Shown in pieces: positions 1 through 6,447 of a stretch of 10,433 nt of DNA (position 1 is the first letter of the stretch; every line of letters starts with the position of its first letter). Under the pieces are notes generated by a model. The model was not told the DNA's origin. It searched no databases and was given only the letters and a program-made list of their open reading frames with translations. Where the stretch lies: contig CAIVEA010000136.1 of NCBI GenBank assembly GCA_903904765.1, positions 1 to 10,433 on the forward strand, in the 5' to 3' direction. The DNA comes from an uncultured Chloroflexota bacterium. Lineage in GTDB: Bacteria > Chloroflexota > Anaerolineae > Aggregatilineales > Phototrophicaceae. The position numbers and the translations under genes are program-made.

Positions 1-577
1 CGACTTCCAGACCACGATCAGCGGCGGCGTTCTTGCAGCCTTCTTCGCGCTGGTCGGTGGTGCTGATGCCGGGGCGAACGTTCTGGATGTAAATCTTGGC
101 ACCGCTGCCCAATTGATCGGCCAGCGCGCTGCATGCGATGTAACCACCCTGAACGTTGTCCGAGCCGATGTAACTCAGCGGGAAGGTGACGGGGCCACTC
201 GCATAATCGCCATCGCCAACGAAGGTGTCAACGGTGATGACGGGGATACCGGCATCGTTCGCCTTCTGGAGGACGGGGATGGATTGTTCTTTGTCGTTCG
301 GCGCGGTGATGAGCGCGTCAATATCACCACGAGCGATAAGCGCCTCAACAATCGGAACCGAGTACTGAACGTTGAACTGTTCGGGATCCTGCTGAACGAT
401 TTCCACGCCCATATCCGAGGCGGCCTGATTCACGCCGACGCTCATGGTGATATAGAACGGGTCCGGGTTCACGCCGGGAACGAAGGCGATAGTGTATTTA
501 GCGGGAGCATCCTGCGCCACTGCTGCTGAAATGGAGAGCAGGCATAGAGCCAAAACGAACAGAAGAGCCTTTTTCAT
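1..577 (-). CDS. Sugar ABC transporter substrate-binding protein, N-terminal part (runs off left edge)
   Basis: Periplasmic or lipid-free extracellular binding protein of the RbsB-like family (Peripla_BP_4), which captures a sugar and hands it to an ABC permease. I translated it from the ATG at 577; 192 codons are present before the window edge and no stop is seen, so the C-terminal lobe is missing. Residues 1-21 form a classical signal peptide: MKK, a hydrophobic core LLFVLALCLLSIS, then a cleavage site after AVA. The mature part starts QDAPAKYTIAFVPG and continues with typical features of the family: a ligand-lobe stretch NPDPFYITMSVG, then DALITAPNDKEQSIPVLQKAND and GIPVITVDTF, close to the usual 'D-ali..p.d....p.l..a..aGiPVv..D' pattern. 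A strong Shine-Dalgarno GAAAGG lies 6 nt before the ATG. It follows the DeoR regulator by 82 bp on the same strand, so the regulator probably controls it. The sugar cannot be told from this fragment. Confidence 0.88.
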   Translation of the reverse strand, partial: MKKALLFVLALCLLSISAAVAQDAPAKYTIAFVPGVNPDPFYITMSVGVNQAASDMGVEIVQQDPEQFNVQYSVPIVEALIARGDIDALITAPNDKEQSIPVLQKANDAGIPVITVDTFVGDGDYASGPVTFPLSYIGSDNVQGGYIACSALADQLGSGAKIYIQNVRPGISTTDQREEGCKNAAADRGLEV

Positions 578-583
578 GTGCAA

Positions 584-589
584 CCTTTC
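584..589 (-). promoter_or_regulatory. Ribosome binding site of the ABC substrate-binding protein
   Basis: On the minus strand GAAAGG is followed by 6 nt and then ATG at 577. This supports the start chosen for the partial binding-protein gene, which also gives a complete signal peptide. The rest of the 82-bp spacer (578-659) shows no clear promoter or terminator to me. Confidence 0.6.
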
Positions 590-659
590 AATTAAGCCAA
601 GAAACAGATCGTTGGTTGTGTGAATATCGGTGAATTGGGGCTGTAGCTTGCGCTCCTTT

Positions 660-1463
660 CTATACCCGGATCACTTCTATCCCTAAACGTACCAGTTCTT
701 CCGCATGCGCGTCAGATAAGCCGGTATCGGAAACAAGCACGTCAATCTCAGTCATGTGCGCCACGCTGAGCGAGCGCACCAAGCCGAACTTGGAACTGTC
801 AGCCAGCAGAGCAATTTTAGAAGCCTGCTGAATCATCGTTTTTTTGACTTCAACTTCCAGAATGTGAGAGGTTGTCACACCCCGTTCTGGACTGAAGCCA
901 CCGCTGGCGATAAATGCCCAATCGGCGTTGAACATTTCTAGCGCACGTAAGACCTGAGTACCAATCAATGAGTGTGTCAAATTACGAAGAACACCGCCGG
1001 TCATTACAAGTTCGATATGTGGAAACTGCGCCGCAGCCGCCGCAATATTCAAAGCCGGCGTGACAATCCTCAGATACTCCATATCATGTGATAGACCGTG
1101 AACTAGTTCGAGCGTTGTGGTTCCCGCGTCTACAATGATCGTCTGCCCCACTTCAATCAATTGCGCTGCCCGTGCGCCGATTCGCTGCTTCGCTTCCCTG
1201 TTGATGGCACTGCGGTCTGCCAGTGGGTGATTACCTCGAATGGGCTTGACTGATACCGCACCACCCCAAATTACCTGACAAATTCCTGCACTCTCCAATT
1301 CGCGCAGGTCAGAACGGATTGTGACCGCCGATACCTGCAACAAATCCTTGAGTTCGGTCGTTCGGACGTTCCCATCGCGTTCCAGAAGTTCACGAATAAG
1401 GCGCTGACGTTCAACCGCTAATGGTGAAAAATCTTCCGGTAAATGTAGATTCGTGTCTAACAA
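660..1463 (-). CDS. DeoR-family transcriptional repressor of sugar metabolism
   Basis: DNA-binding regulator of 267 residues, near the usual 250-260 of the family. An N-terminal winged helix-turn-helix (about 16-70) begins with ERQRLIRELLERDG and has the recognition helix around VSAVTIRSDLRELESAG (44-60). The C-terminal DeoRC sensor domain, related to sugar-phosphate isomerases, shows DAGTTT (112-117, phosphate-loop type), TGGVLR (155-160), the EVEVKKTMI segment (203-211) and ADSSKFG (221-227). Members usually bind a phosphorylated sugar intermediate and then release DNA. The start is TTG at 1461-1463: the frame is closed by TAA stops just upstream and there is no ATG or GTG before the HTH. 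The gene is divergent from the phosphofructokinase-like gene and upstream of a sugar-binding protein gene, so it probably regulates both; the effector is unknown. Confidence 0.9.
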   Translation of the reverse strand: MLDTNLHLPEDFSPLAVERQRLIRELLERDGNVRTTELKDLLQVSAVTIRSDLRELESAGICQVIWGGAVSVKPIRGNHPLADRSAINREAKQRIGARAAQLIEVGQTIIVDAGTTTLELVHGLSHDMEYLRIVTPALNIAAAAAQFPHIELVMTGGVLRNLTHSLIGTQVLRALEMFNADWAFIASGGFSPERGVTTSHILEVEVKKTMIQQASKIALLADSSKFGLVRSLSVAHMTEIDVLVSDTGLSDAHAEELVRLGIEVIRV

Positions 1464-1495
1464 GTTATGTTTTTATCTTTACATCATCCATATTG

Positions 1496-1524
1496 AACTT
1501 ACCAATAGTTTTGGTTTTTGTCAA
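1496..1524 (-). promoter_or_regulatory. Candidate sigma70-type promoter for the DeoR regulator
   Basis: Read on the minus strand, a perfect -35 TTGACA (complement of 1519-1524) is followed by a 17-nt spacer and a weak -10 TAAGTT (complement of 1496-1501). Transcription would start near 1489, about 26 nt before the TTG start codon. The -35 is consensus, while the -10 matches TATAAT at only three positions (first, second and last), so this is a prediction from sequence alone. Confidence 0.45.
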
Positions 1525-1536
1525 ATTGATGCAAAA
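1516..1536. promoter_or_regulatory. Imperfect inverted repeat, possible DeoR operator
   Basis: TTTTG at 1516-1520 and CAAAA at 1532-1536 are inverted arms. Between them is TCAAATTGA (1521-1529), itself a perfect palindrome around one base but offset by one position from the outer arms. The element covers the -35 box of the regulator's predicted promoter and lies 40 bp before the phosphofructokinase-like start codon, a position fit for controlling both divergent genes. The match is short and AT-rich, so it could be chance. Confidence 0.3.
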
Positions 1537-1575
1537 TAGGAGTGGGATTGAAAGAATATCGAAAGTGAATGAGAG

Positions 1576-2532
1576 ATGAGAACGGTTATTGTGGTCAGCG
1601 GCGGTGATGCACCGGGCATTAATGCGTTAATTGCCGATTACGTGCGCCTTGCAGTTAGTGAAGGCCATGAGGTCGTGGGGGCAGAGGGCGGATTTCCGGG
1701 GCTGATGCAGGAACAAATTGTCCCGCTGGAATATCGCAGACTCATTCCGTGGGTGGGACAGGGCGGGTCTATTCTTCCGTCTAGCCGTGATCCGGTCTTG
1801 CGAGATTCAGAGGCGCAAGAGCGCATCCGAATGGTTTTGAAACAGCAAAAAATCGACAATATTCTGCTGTTTGGGGGCAACGGTACACTGCGCCATATCC
1901 CGCCGCTGCTGCAAGAGTGGGGCGTGTCGTCCATTGGCATCCCGACCACGATTGACAATGATGTTCCGGGGAGCGAACGTTCGCTCGGTTTCGATTCAGC
2001 CTGTAACTTCGCTTATCATGCCATAGGAGGCGCATTGGCGACGGCACACGCTTTAGCGGGGCGCATTTTCCTAATCGAAACCTTAGGTGGGGTATGTGGA
2101 AACCTCGCGTTGGCTGTTGCACACGGAACTGGTGCACACAGTGTCTTACTGCCGGAATATGAATACACCGATGCATGGATTGCCGAACGGACGCAAAAAT
2201 CGGTGGAACGTTTCGGGCATGCGCTGATTGTGATTTGTGAAGGAGCGCGGGGCGCACGCACGCTGGCAGATGATCTAGCGAAGCTGACAGGCATCCGCGT
2301 GCGGGATGTCCGCTTGGGTCATGCTCAGCGTGGTGGCGTACCATCGCATGTGGATCGCGTTCTAGCGGCGGATTTCGCGCAAGCTGCGTATACCCATTTA
2401 CGAGATGGCTTGCCAGCGGGGGCACTGATTGTTCAGAAGGGAAACGTCCGCCTGCTGCAAGGGCTTTTGCCGCAGCAGGCGGTTGTTCCAGATAAATCGC
2501 TTTATGACCGTATCAATAGAGCGATCATTTAG
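1576..2532 (+). CDS. Phosphofructokinase-family kinase with an altered active site
   Basis: A 318-residue PFKA-family protein, the standard length for a bacterial 6-phosphofructokinase (cytosolic; fructose 6-phosphate to fructose 1,6-bisphosphate). Recognisable motifs: GGDAPGIN (9-16, nucleotide-phosphate loop), SSRDP (69-73, Arg as E. coli R72), TIDND (125-129, catalytic Asp), CEGA (221-224, sugar-phosphate Glu as E. coli E222) and LGHAQRGG with a following DR (247-261, as E. coli R243 and H249). Differences: the Mg-binding GGDGS motif reads GGNGT (100-104, Asp to Asn); the residue before TIDND is Thr124, neither the Gly of ATP-dependent nor the Lys of pyrophosphate-dependent enzymes; the MGR motif is LGG (170-172), losing an Arg. 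Phosphoryl donor and sugar are therefore uncertain. Only a weak purine-rich RBS (GAGAG) precedes the ATG. The gene is divergent from a DeoR regulator and overlaps lysU tail to tail by 8 bp. Confidence 0.85.
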   Translation: MRTVIVVSGGDAPGINALIADYVRLAVSEGHEVVGAEGGFPGLMQEQIVPLEYRRLIPWVGQGGSILPSSRDPVLRDSEAQERIRMVLKQQKIDNILLFGGNGTLRHIPPLLQEWGVSSIGIPTTIDNDVPGSERSLGFDSACNFAYHAIGGALATAHALAGRIFLIETLGGVCGNLALAVAHGTGAHSVLLPEYEYTDAWIAERTQKSVERFGHALIVICEGARGARTLADDLAKLTGIRVRDVRLGHAQRGGVPSHVDRVLAADFAQAAYTHLRDGLPAGALIVQKGNVRLLQGLLPQQAVVPDKSLYDRINRAII

Positions 2533-3022
2533 GGGTGGCGAACTGCTTTTGCAGCATCGGTAGCAAACCGCCTGCATCAAATATCTTCTTCACCGAGGAT
2601 GATAGAGGTGTGAACGTGAAATGATTGCCCGCCGCTGTGATCGTGTTATTGGTGACATCCAGTTCGATCTGTTCACCTGTTTGCACAACATGATTGAGTC
2701 CGGGGCAAACGATGGGCAGAACGCCCTGATTGATGCAGTTGCGGAAATACAATCCGCTAAATGATTCGGCGATGATGCAATTGACTCCTGCATATTTCAG
2801 GCTGGTCACGCCTTGTTCGCGGCTGCTGCCCATGCCCCAATTGCGTCCAGCGACGATCACGTCACCAGTTTTCACTTCGGTGGCAAATGTGGGATCAAGG
2901 TCTTCGAGTGCTTTGGAGGCGATTTCTTCTGGTGTTTTGAGGGTATAGGTGTATTTACCGGGGAAAATGATATCTGTATTGACGTTATCCCCATACACCC
3001 AGCAACGATGAGTATTGGACAT
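2525..3022 (-). CDS. lysU: Homoaconitase small subunit
   Basis: The swivelling LeuD-like subunit that pairs with LysT to convert homocitrate to homoisocitrate in the AAA lysine route. With the start at 3022 it has 165 residues, the normal size. It carries YGDNVNTDIIFPGKY (10-24), which contains the conserved NTD segment of the family, and GRNWGMGSSREQG (59-71), the substrate-carboxylate loop (NFGCGSSREH in isopropylmalate isomerase). The frame is open further upstream to 3064, but the ATG at 3022 is preferred: it lies 1 nt after the lysT stop, has GGAGG 6 nt upstream, and the extra 14 residues (LTPPRLSARWRP) merely re-read the end of lysT. Its stop overlaps the stop region of the convergent kinase. 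Isopropylmalate isomerase is the alternative, but the homocitrate synthase and LysW genes in the operon favour homoaconitase. Confidence 0.88.
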   Translation of the reverse strand: MSNTHRCWVYGDNVNTDIIFPGKYTYTLKTPEEIASKALEDLDPTFATEVKTGDVIVAGRNWGMGSSREQGVTSLKYAGVNCIIAESFSGLYFRNCINQGVLPIVCPGLNHVVQTGEQIELDVTNNTITAAGNHFTFTPLSSSVKKIFDAGGLLPMLQKQFATPK

Positions 3023-3023
3023 T

Positions 3024-4334
3024 CTAGGCCTCCATCGTGCCGATAATCTCGGCGGGGTCAACAATTTTGCCTGCTACAGCGCAGGCCGCGACCACGTAGG
3101 GGTTGGACAGGTAGGTAGGGGCATTGGTTGTCCCCAGACGACCTTTGAAGTTGCGACTGCCACTCATGATAGTGGCTTCGTCAGAGGCCGGAACACCCAT
3201 GTGATTTCCCATGCATGGGCCGCAACCGGGTGTGCTGATTGCAGCCCCCGCTTCGATCAGAGTTGCCAGCGTGCCGTTCTGCGAAGCTTGTAACAACACC
3301 TCGGAACTGGCGGGGATGATGAGAAGACGGGAACGAATGCGTTTGCCTCTTACGACTTCGGCGGCGGCTTCGAGATCCGATAGCCGTCCGCCTGTGCAAG
3401 TGCCAATCAACGCTTGCTGAATCGGTTGTCCTGCTACTTCTGACAAATTGACGACATTATCGGGCTGATGGGGAAGGGCAATTTGCGGTTGCAGGGCGCT
3501 GACATCCAGCGTGTAGTCTTCGTCGTAAACCGCATTAGCATCCGGGTACAGCGGTTCATAGGAACGAAAACGGTAGGTGCTTGTCTCCGCACCCGGCGCT
3601 TGTGCGGCTCTGTCGCGGCGAGCATTGATATAGGTCAGCACACGTTCGTCGGGAGCGATGTAAGCGCTCATCGCGCCGAATTCAGCCATCATGTTGGGCA
3701 TGACGGGTAGTTCGTCTATGCTCCAATATTGGAGCGTTTCGCCGCGAATTTCGATGGCGCGATATGCTCCACCGCCCACGCCTTTGTCTTTCATCAGACG
3801 CAGGGTGATGTCTTTGGCGGTGATTCCTCTGGGCGGTTTTCCATTCAGTGTGATGCGGAATGTTTCGGGAACTCGTATCCACAGTTGTCCGGTTGCCCAC
3901 AGGGCAGCCATTTCGGTGCGCCCCACGCCCATCCCGAACGCGCCCAGCCACCCGAAATGGGTGGTGTGGCTGTCTGAACCGAGGATGACTTCACCGGGCA
4001 GCACAAGGGCTTCTTCGCTTATGACCTGATGGCAAATGCCGCGTCCTACTTCATAACGTAATACACCCTGCGCTTGCGCCCACTGGCGTATCTCGGCGTG
4101 GTTTTGCGCGTGTTCGGTGGTGGGGGCTGGGACGGCGTGATCGAGTGTAAAAACTGCCCGTTCGGGACGGCTGATGTTCTGCGCCCCGATCTTCTCAAAG
4201 ATGCGGCGAATGGCTGCCGTATTGTCATGGCTGAACATGACATTCGGTTGGATGTCGAGAATATCACCCACGCGGACGCTAGGACGGCCTGCCGCCCGTG
4301 CCATCGCTTTTTCAACGAAGGTATAACCTGTCAT
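3024..4334 (-). CDS. lysT: Homoaconitase large subunit
   Basis: A 436-residue LeuC-type 4Fe-4S hydro-lyase subunit, full length for the prokaryotic two-subunit homoaconitase family. Cluster ligands are visible as Cys313 (in GTCTGG, 311-316) and Cys371/Cys374 (in PGCGPCMGNH, 369-378). Other family motifs are MFSHDNTA (33-40), TLDHAVPAPT (63-72), LGSDSHTTHFG (118-128) and SRNFKGRLG (393-401). It acts with LysU on homocitrate through cis-homoaconitate. GAGGA lies 10 nt before the ATG and the upstream M14 gene ends 18 nt before the start; lysU starts 1 nt after its stop. The family also includes 3-isopropylmalate dehydratase (LeuC), which cannot be excluded by motif alone, and a dual role is possible. 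Location beside homocitrate synthase and LysXYZJ supports the lysine role. Confidence 0.9.
   Translation of the reverse strand: MTGYTFVEKAMARAAGRPSVRVGDILDIQPNVMFSHDNTAAIRRIFEKIGAQNISRPERAVFTLDHAVPAPTTEHAQNHAEIRQWAQAQGVLRYEVGRGICHQVISEEALVLPGEVILGSDSHTTHFGWLGAFGMGVGRTEMAALWATGQLWIRVPETFRITLNGKPPRGITAKDITLRLMKDKGVGGGAYRAIEIRGETLQYWSIDELPVMPNMMAEFGAMSAYIAPDERVLTYINARRDRAAQAPGAETSTYRFRSYEPLYPDANAVYDEDYTLDVSALQPQIALPHQPDNVVNLSEVAGQPIQQALIGTCTGGRLSDLEAAAEVVRGKRIRSRLLIIPASSEVLLQASQNGTLATLIEAGAAISTPGCGPCMGNHMGVPASDEATIMSGSRNFKGRLGTTNAPTYLSNPYVVAACAVAGKIVDPAEIIGTMEA
3029..3033 (-). promoter_or_regulatory. Shine-Dalgarno site fixing the lysU start
   Basis: GGAGG on the minus strand, 6 nt before the ATG at 3022 and embedded in the last codons of lysT. 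It decides between this start and the longer open frame reaching 3064, and suggests translational coupling of the two subunits. Confidence 0.75.
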
Positions 4335-4352
4335 AGTGTATTGTTCCTCGAG

Positions 4353-5300
4353 TTAATCTGCGGCAACGCCTAGCAGCGGGTCATTGACATTCACCGAAAG
4401 AGCCGTCATGACCAGCAACACGATTCCGTCCGCAGGCGCTTGGTATTCGGCAAGGGGTTCACCGAAATAATCCTTGACTACACCCACCACCTGCCCTCTG
4501 TGGATATGATCGCCAATGTTGACCTGCGGATACCAGCATCCTGAATGAGCAGCACGTACCCAAGGCCAATTTTCAAAGATGTGCAGATCGGTGCGCGGTG
4601 GTGTTCCGGGAAGGATGCCAAGCAGTTGGGCGACATTGTGGCAACCCTGCTGCAAAATATGGATGTCATTCTCCTCGCGTTGACCGAGTTGTCCGGCTTC
4701 TGCCAGTAGGCAGGGAATATTGAGTTGGGCTGCGGCGGCCACCGTTGTGCCAGCGAGATGATCGGGGCGGACGAGCAGGTCAATTCCGAACACTGCTGCC
4801 ATATCCAGCGTCAAGGCGTTCACTTGCGGATCATTGGCCTCCTCGTAACCGAGGAACGGCACTAAGGCTTCGGGCAAGTCGCCGCCGTGCAGGTCAATCC
4901 ATGCGTCAATATGTGGAACGACTTCGCTCATGATGGTGAAGGCCATCCGTTCCGCGATGGTACCCCGAGCTTTTCCGGGGAACTGCCGATTCAGGTTTTT
5001 GCCGTCCTCTGGCACGACGAAGGCTTGCCGTGCATGAAAACTATTCAGGCTGACTGGCGACATGATGAGGATGCGCCCCGACAGTTGCTGCGGGTCTAAT
5101 CCTCTGCCGAAACGGATGGCGGATTCGATGCACGGGTATTCAGCCCCATGAATCCCGCCTGTGATAAATAGTGTTTTGCCGGGACGCGCACCATTGACGA
5201 TAGTCAACGGCATTTGCACAGTGGAATTAGGAACAGTGATGAAGCCGTTTACTTTTGTACCCGGCGCAGCAGTCAGATTGCCAATTTGAAGTGTAGACAT
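4353..5300 (-). CDS. M14-family zinc amidohydrolase (AstE/AspA type), candidate LysW-lysine hydrolase
   Basis: A 315-residue succinylglutamate desuccinylase/aspartoacylase family protein, cytosolic with no signal peptide. These enzymes hydrolyse the amide of an N-acylated amino acid with a zinc ion. Visible are the zinc motif HGAEYP (His51, Glu54), the third ligand His138 in DLHGGD (137-141), the substrate-carboxylate motif KNLNRQFPG (101-109, Asn and Arg), and a probable catalytic Glu201 in LLAEAGQ (198-204). The C-terminal third (about 255-315) is a beta-rich, lipoyl-like domain (NIGDHIHRGQVVG, then YQAPADGIVL), as in the AstE/DoeB branch. The ATG at 5300 is chosen over the open frame to 5342 because AGGGG lies 7 nt upstream and hcs stops just before. 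In this operon the logical substrate is LysW-gamma-lysine, normally cleaved by the M20 enzyme LysK, which is not seen here. That function is inference; the family call is firm. Confidence 0.82.
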   Translation of the reverse strand: MSTLQIGNLTAAPGTKVNGFITVPNSTVQMPLTIVNGARPGKTLFITGGIHGAEYPCIESAIRFGRGLDPQQLSGRILIMSPVSLNSFHARQAFVVPEDGKNLNRQFPGKARGTIAERMAFTIMSEVVPHIDAWIDLHGGDLPEALVPFLGYEEANDPQVNALTLDMAAVFGIDLLVRPDHLAGTTVAAAAQLNIPCLLAEAGQLGQREENDIHILQQGCHNVAQLLGILPGTPPRTDLHIFENWPWVRAAHSGCWYPQVNIGDHIHRGQVVGVVKDYFGEPLAEYQAPADGIVLLVMTALSVNVNDPLLGVAAD

Positions 5301-5307
5301 AATTTTT

Positions 5308-5312
5308 CCCCT
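5308..5312 (-). promoter_or_regulatory. Shine-Dalgarno site fixing the M14 hydrolase start
   Basis: AGGGG on the minus strand, made partly by the TAG stop of homocitrate synthase and 7 nt before the ATG at 5300. It favours a 315-residue protein over an extension to 5342 whose extra residues would overlap the homocitrate synthase C-terminus. Confidence 0.65.
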
Positions 5313-6447
5313 AACGCCCCGCAGCAGAGTGGAGCAGTGCATCCACTTCTTGCAAGCTCAAGGGGGCGACATCGGCTTTCTGTTTGATGGTGCGCGTGAT
5401 GTCGCGCACGGTGTCATCGTCTAGCGACAGGCCGAGCGTTTGCGCCCGATCCCGGATAGAGTTCCAACCGGTGAGGCGATGACCGATGGCGATTTCACGG
5501 GATAGGCCGAAATCGTCTGGCTTTAGGATTTCATAGGTTGTGGGGTCAGCTAGCACAGCCTTCGCATGGATGCCCGCCTTGTGCATGAAGGCGCTTGAAC
5601 CGGTGATGTAGTTGTTGAAGGGAATGTCAATGCCACAGAAATCTGCGATCAACTTGTCCAGCGAGGGCAGCATCTTGAGGTTGTACTTGGAGACATAAGT
5701 CTTATTGATGGTGTACAGTCGTGCCACCAAGCCGCCCAACGGGGTGATACCGTTGCGTTCGCCGATGCCGAGTACAGTAGTATCAATATGCGTTGCGCCG
5801 GCTTCTAGGGCAGCGCAGGCGTTCGCAATCGCGCAACCGCTGTCATTGTGACCGTGAAACTCGATGTGCAAACCGGTTAAGCGTACCAGTTGCTCGACCA
5901 TCTTGTAAACCTGCGTGGGAAGTGCGACCCCGACAGTATCCGCCACACCCAAGCGATCTACCATGCCGAGTCCCGCCACCGCGAGATACACGCGCAGCAA
6001 ATCGCTTTCGCGGCTACGAAAAGTGTCTTCGGTGCTGAAGCGTAGGATGATGTCTGGCTTCTGTTCACGGATATAGCTCATGACTTCGGCGGCCAGATCA
6101 ATGATTTGACGGATGCTCTTGCCATGACTATGCTGCATCAACTGGGGCGATGTGCCGATGACCACATCCAGCCCGTCCACACCCGTATCCAGCGCGCGGG
6201 CGGCATCATCCTTGTGGCAGCGGATGTGGGTGAGGATGTGCGCCTGCAAGCCACTCTTGCACACCTCACGGATGTCAGCTTCGCTCTGCGGGGAAGCACT
6301 GGGAGAAGTCATCTCGATCATTTCGACACCGAATTGGTCCAGCATCCCGGCGATTTCCAGTTTCTGGGCGGTGTTAAACGTGGCGGTGCTGTATTGTTCG
6401 CCCTCGCGCAGTGTACTTTCGATGATCGAATAAGATTCAAAAGGCAT
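5311..6447 (-). CDS. hcs: Homocitrate synthase
   Basis: First enzyme of the AAA lysine pathway: 2-oxoglutarate plus acetyl-CoA to homocitrate. The 378-residue DRE-TIM-metallolyase closely resembles the Thermus enzyme as I remember it. Motifs in order: STLREGEQ (11-18, catalytic Arg14, metal region Glu15), SPSASPQSE (48-56), THIRCH (73-78), RFSTEDTFRS (136-145), the metal-binding HGHND (198-202) and GIGERNGITPLGG (227-239), and the substrate-lid part FNNYITG with FMHKAGIH (277-294). The HCS/LysS-type sequence STLREGEQ with THI.C differs from typical isopropylmalate synthases, and the protein lacks the C-terminal LeuA regulatory domain. The start overlaps the end of lysJ by 11 nt; GGAGG at 6460-6464 is 12 nt upstream, a rather long spacing. 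Such enzymes are commonly feedback-inhibited by lysine at the active site; this is family knowledge, not shown here. Confidence 0.94.
   Translation of the reverse strand: MPFESYSIIESTLREGEQYSTATFNTAQKLEIAGMLDQFGVEMIEMTSPSASPQSEADIREVCKSGLQAHILTHIRCHKDDAARALDTGVDGLDVVIGTSPQLMQHSHGKSIRQIIDLAAEVMSYIREQKPDIILRFSTEDTFRSRESDLLRVYLAVAGLGMVDRLGVADTVGVALPTQVYKMVEQLVRLTGLHIEFHGHNDSGCAIANACAALEAGATHIDTTVLGIGERNGITPLGGLVARLYTINKTYVSKYNLKMLPSLDKLIADFCGIDIPFNNYITGSSAFMHKAGIHAKAVLADPTTYEILKPDDFGLSREIAIGHRLTGWNSIRDRAQTLGLSLDDDTVRDITRTIKQKADVAPLSLQEVDALLHSAAGR

Noticed and set aside
113..529. 138-codon plus-strand open frame near the left edge
   Set aside because: It is antisense to the ABC substrate-binding protein, whose signal peptide, ribosome site and family motifs are clear.
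653..659. AAAGGAG just after the DeoR stop codon on the minus strand, a strong Shine-Dalgarno look-alike
   Set aside because: No ATG, GTG or TTG stands within useful distance downstream, and the next gene has its own ribosome site at 584-589.
1781..2425. 214-codon open frame on the minus strand inside the kinase gene
   Set aside because: It overlaps a clearly coding PFK-family gene, its product is rich in His, Arg, Pro and Ser with no family motif, and it has no ribosome site; it is a shadow frame.
3024..4334. Reading lysT/lysU as isopropylmalate isomerase (leuC/leuD)
   Set aside because: The families overlap in motifs, but these genes lie in a homocitrate synthase/LysW operon with no leuA or leuB nearby, so homoaconitase is the better call; a dual role is not excluded.
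5301..5342. Upstream extension of the M14 hydrolase (extra 14 residues)
   Set aside because: It overlaps the end of homocitrate synthase, lacks a ribosome site and does not resemble the family N-terminus, while the ATG at 5300 has AGGGG 7 nt upstream.
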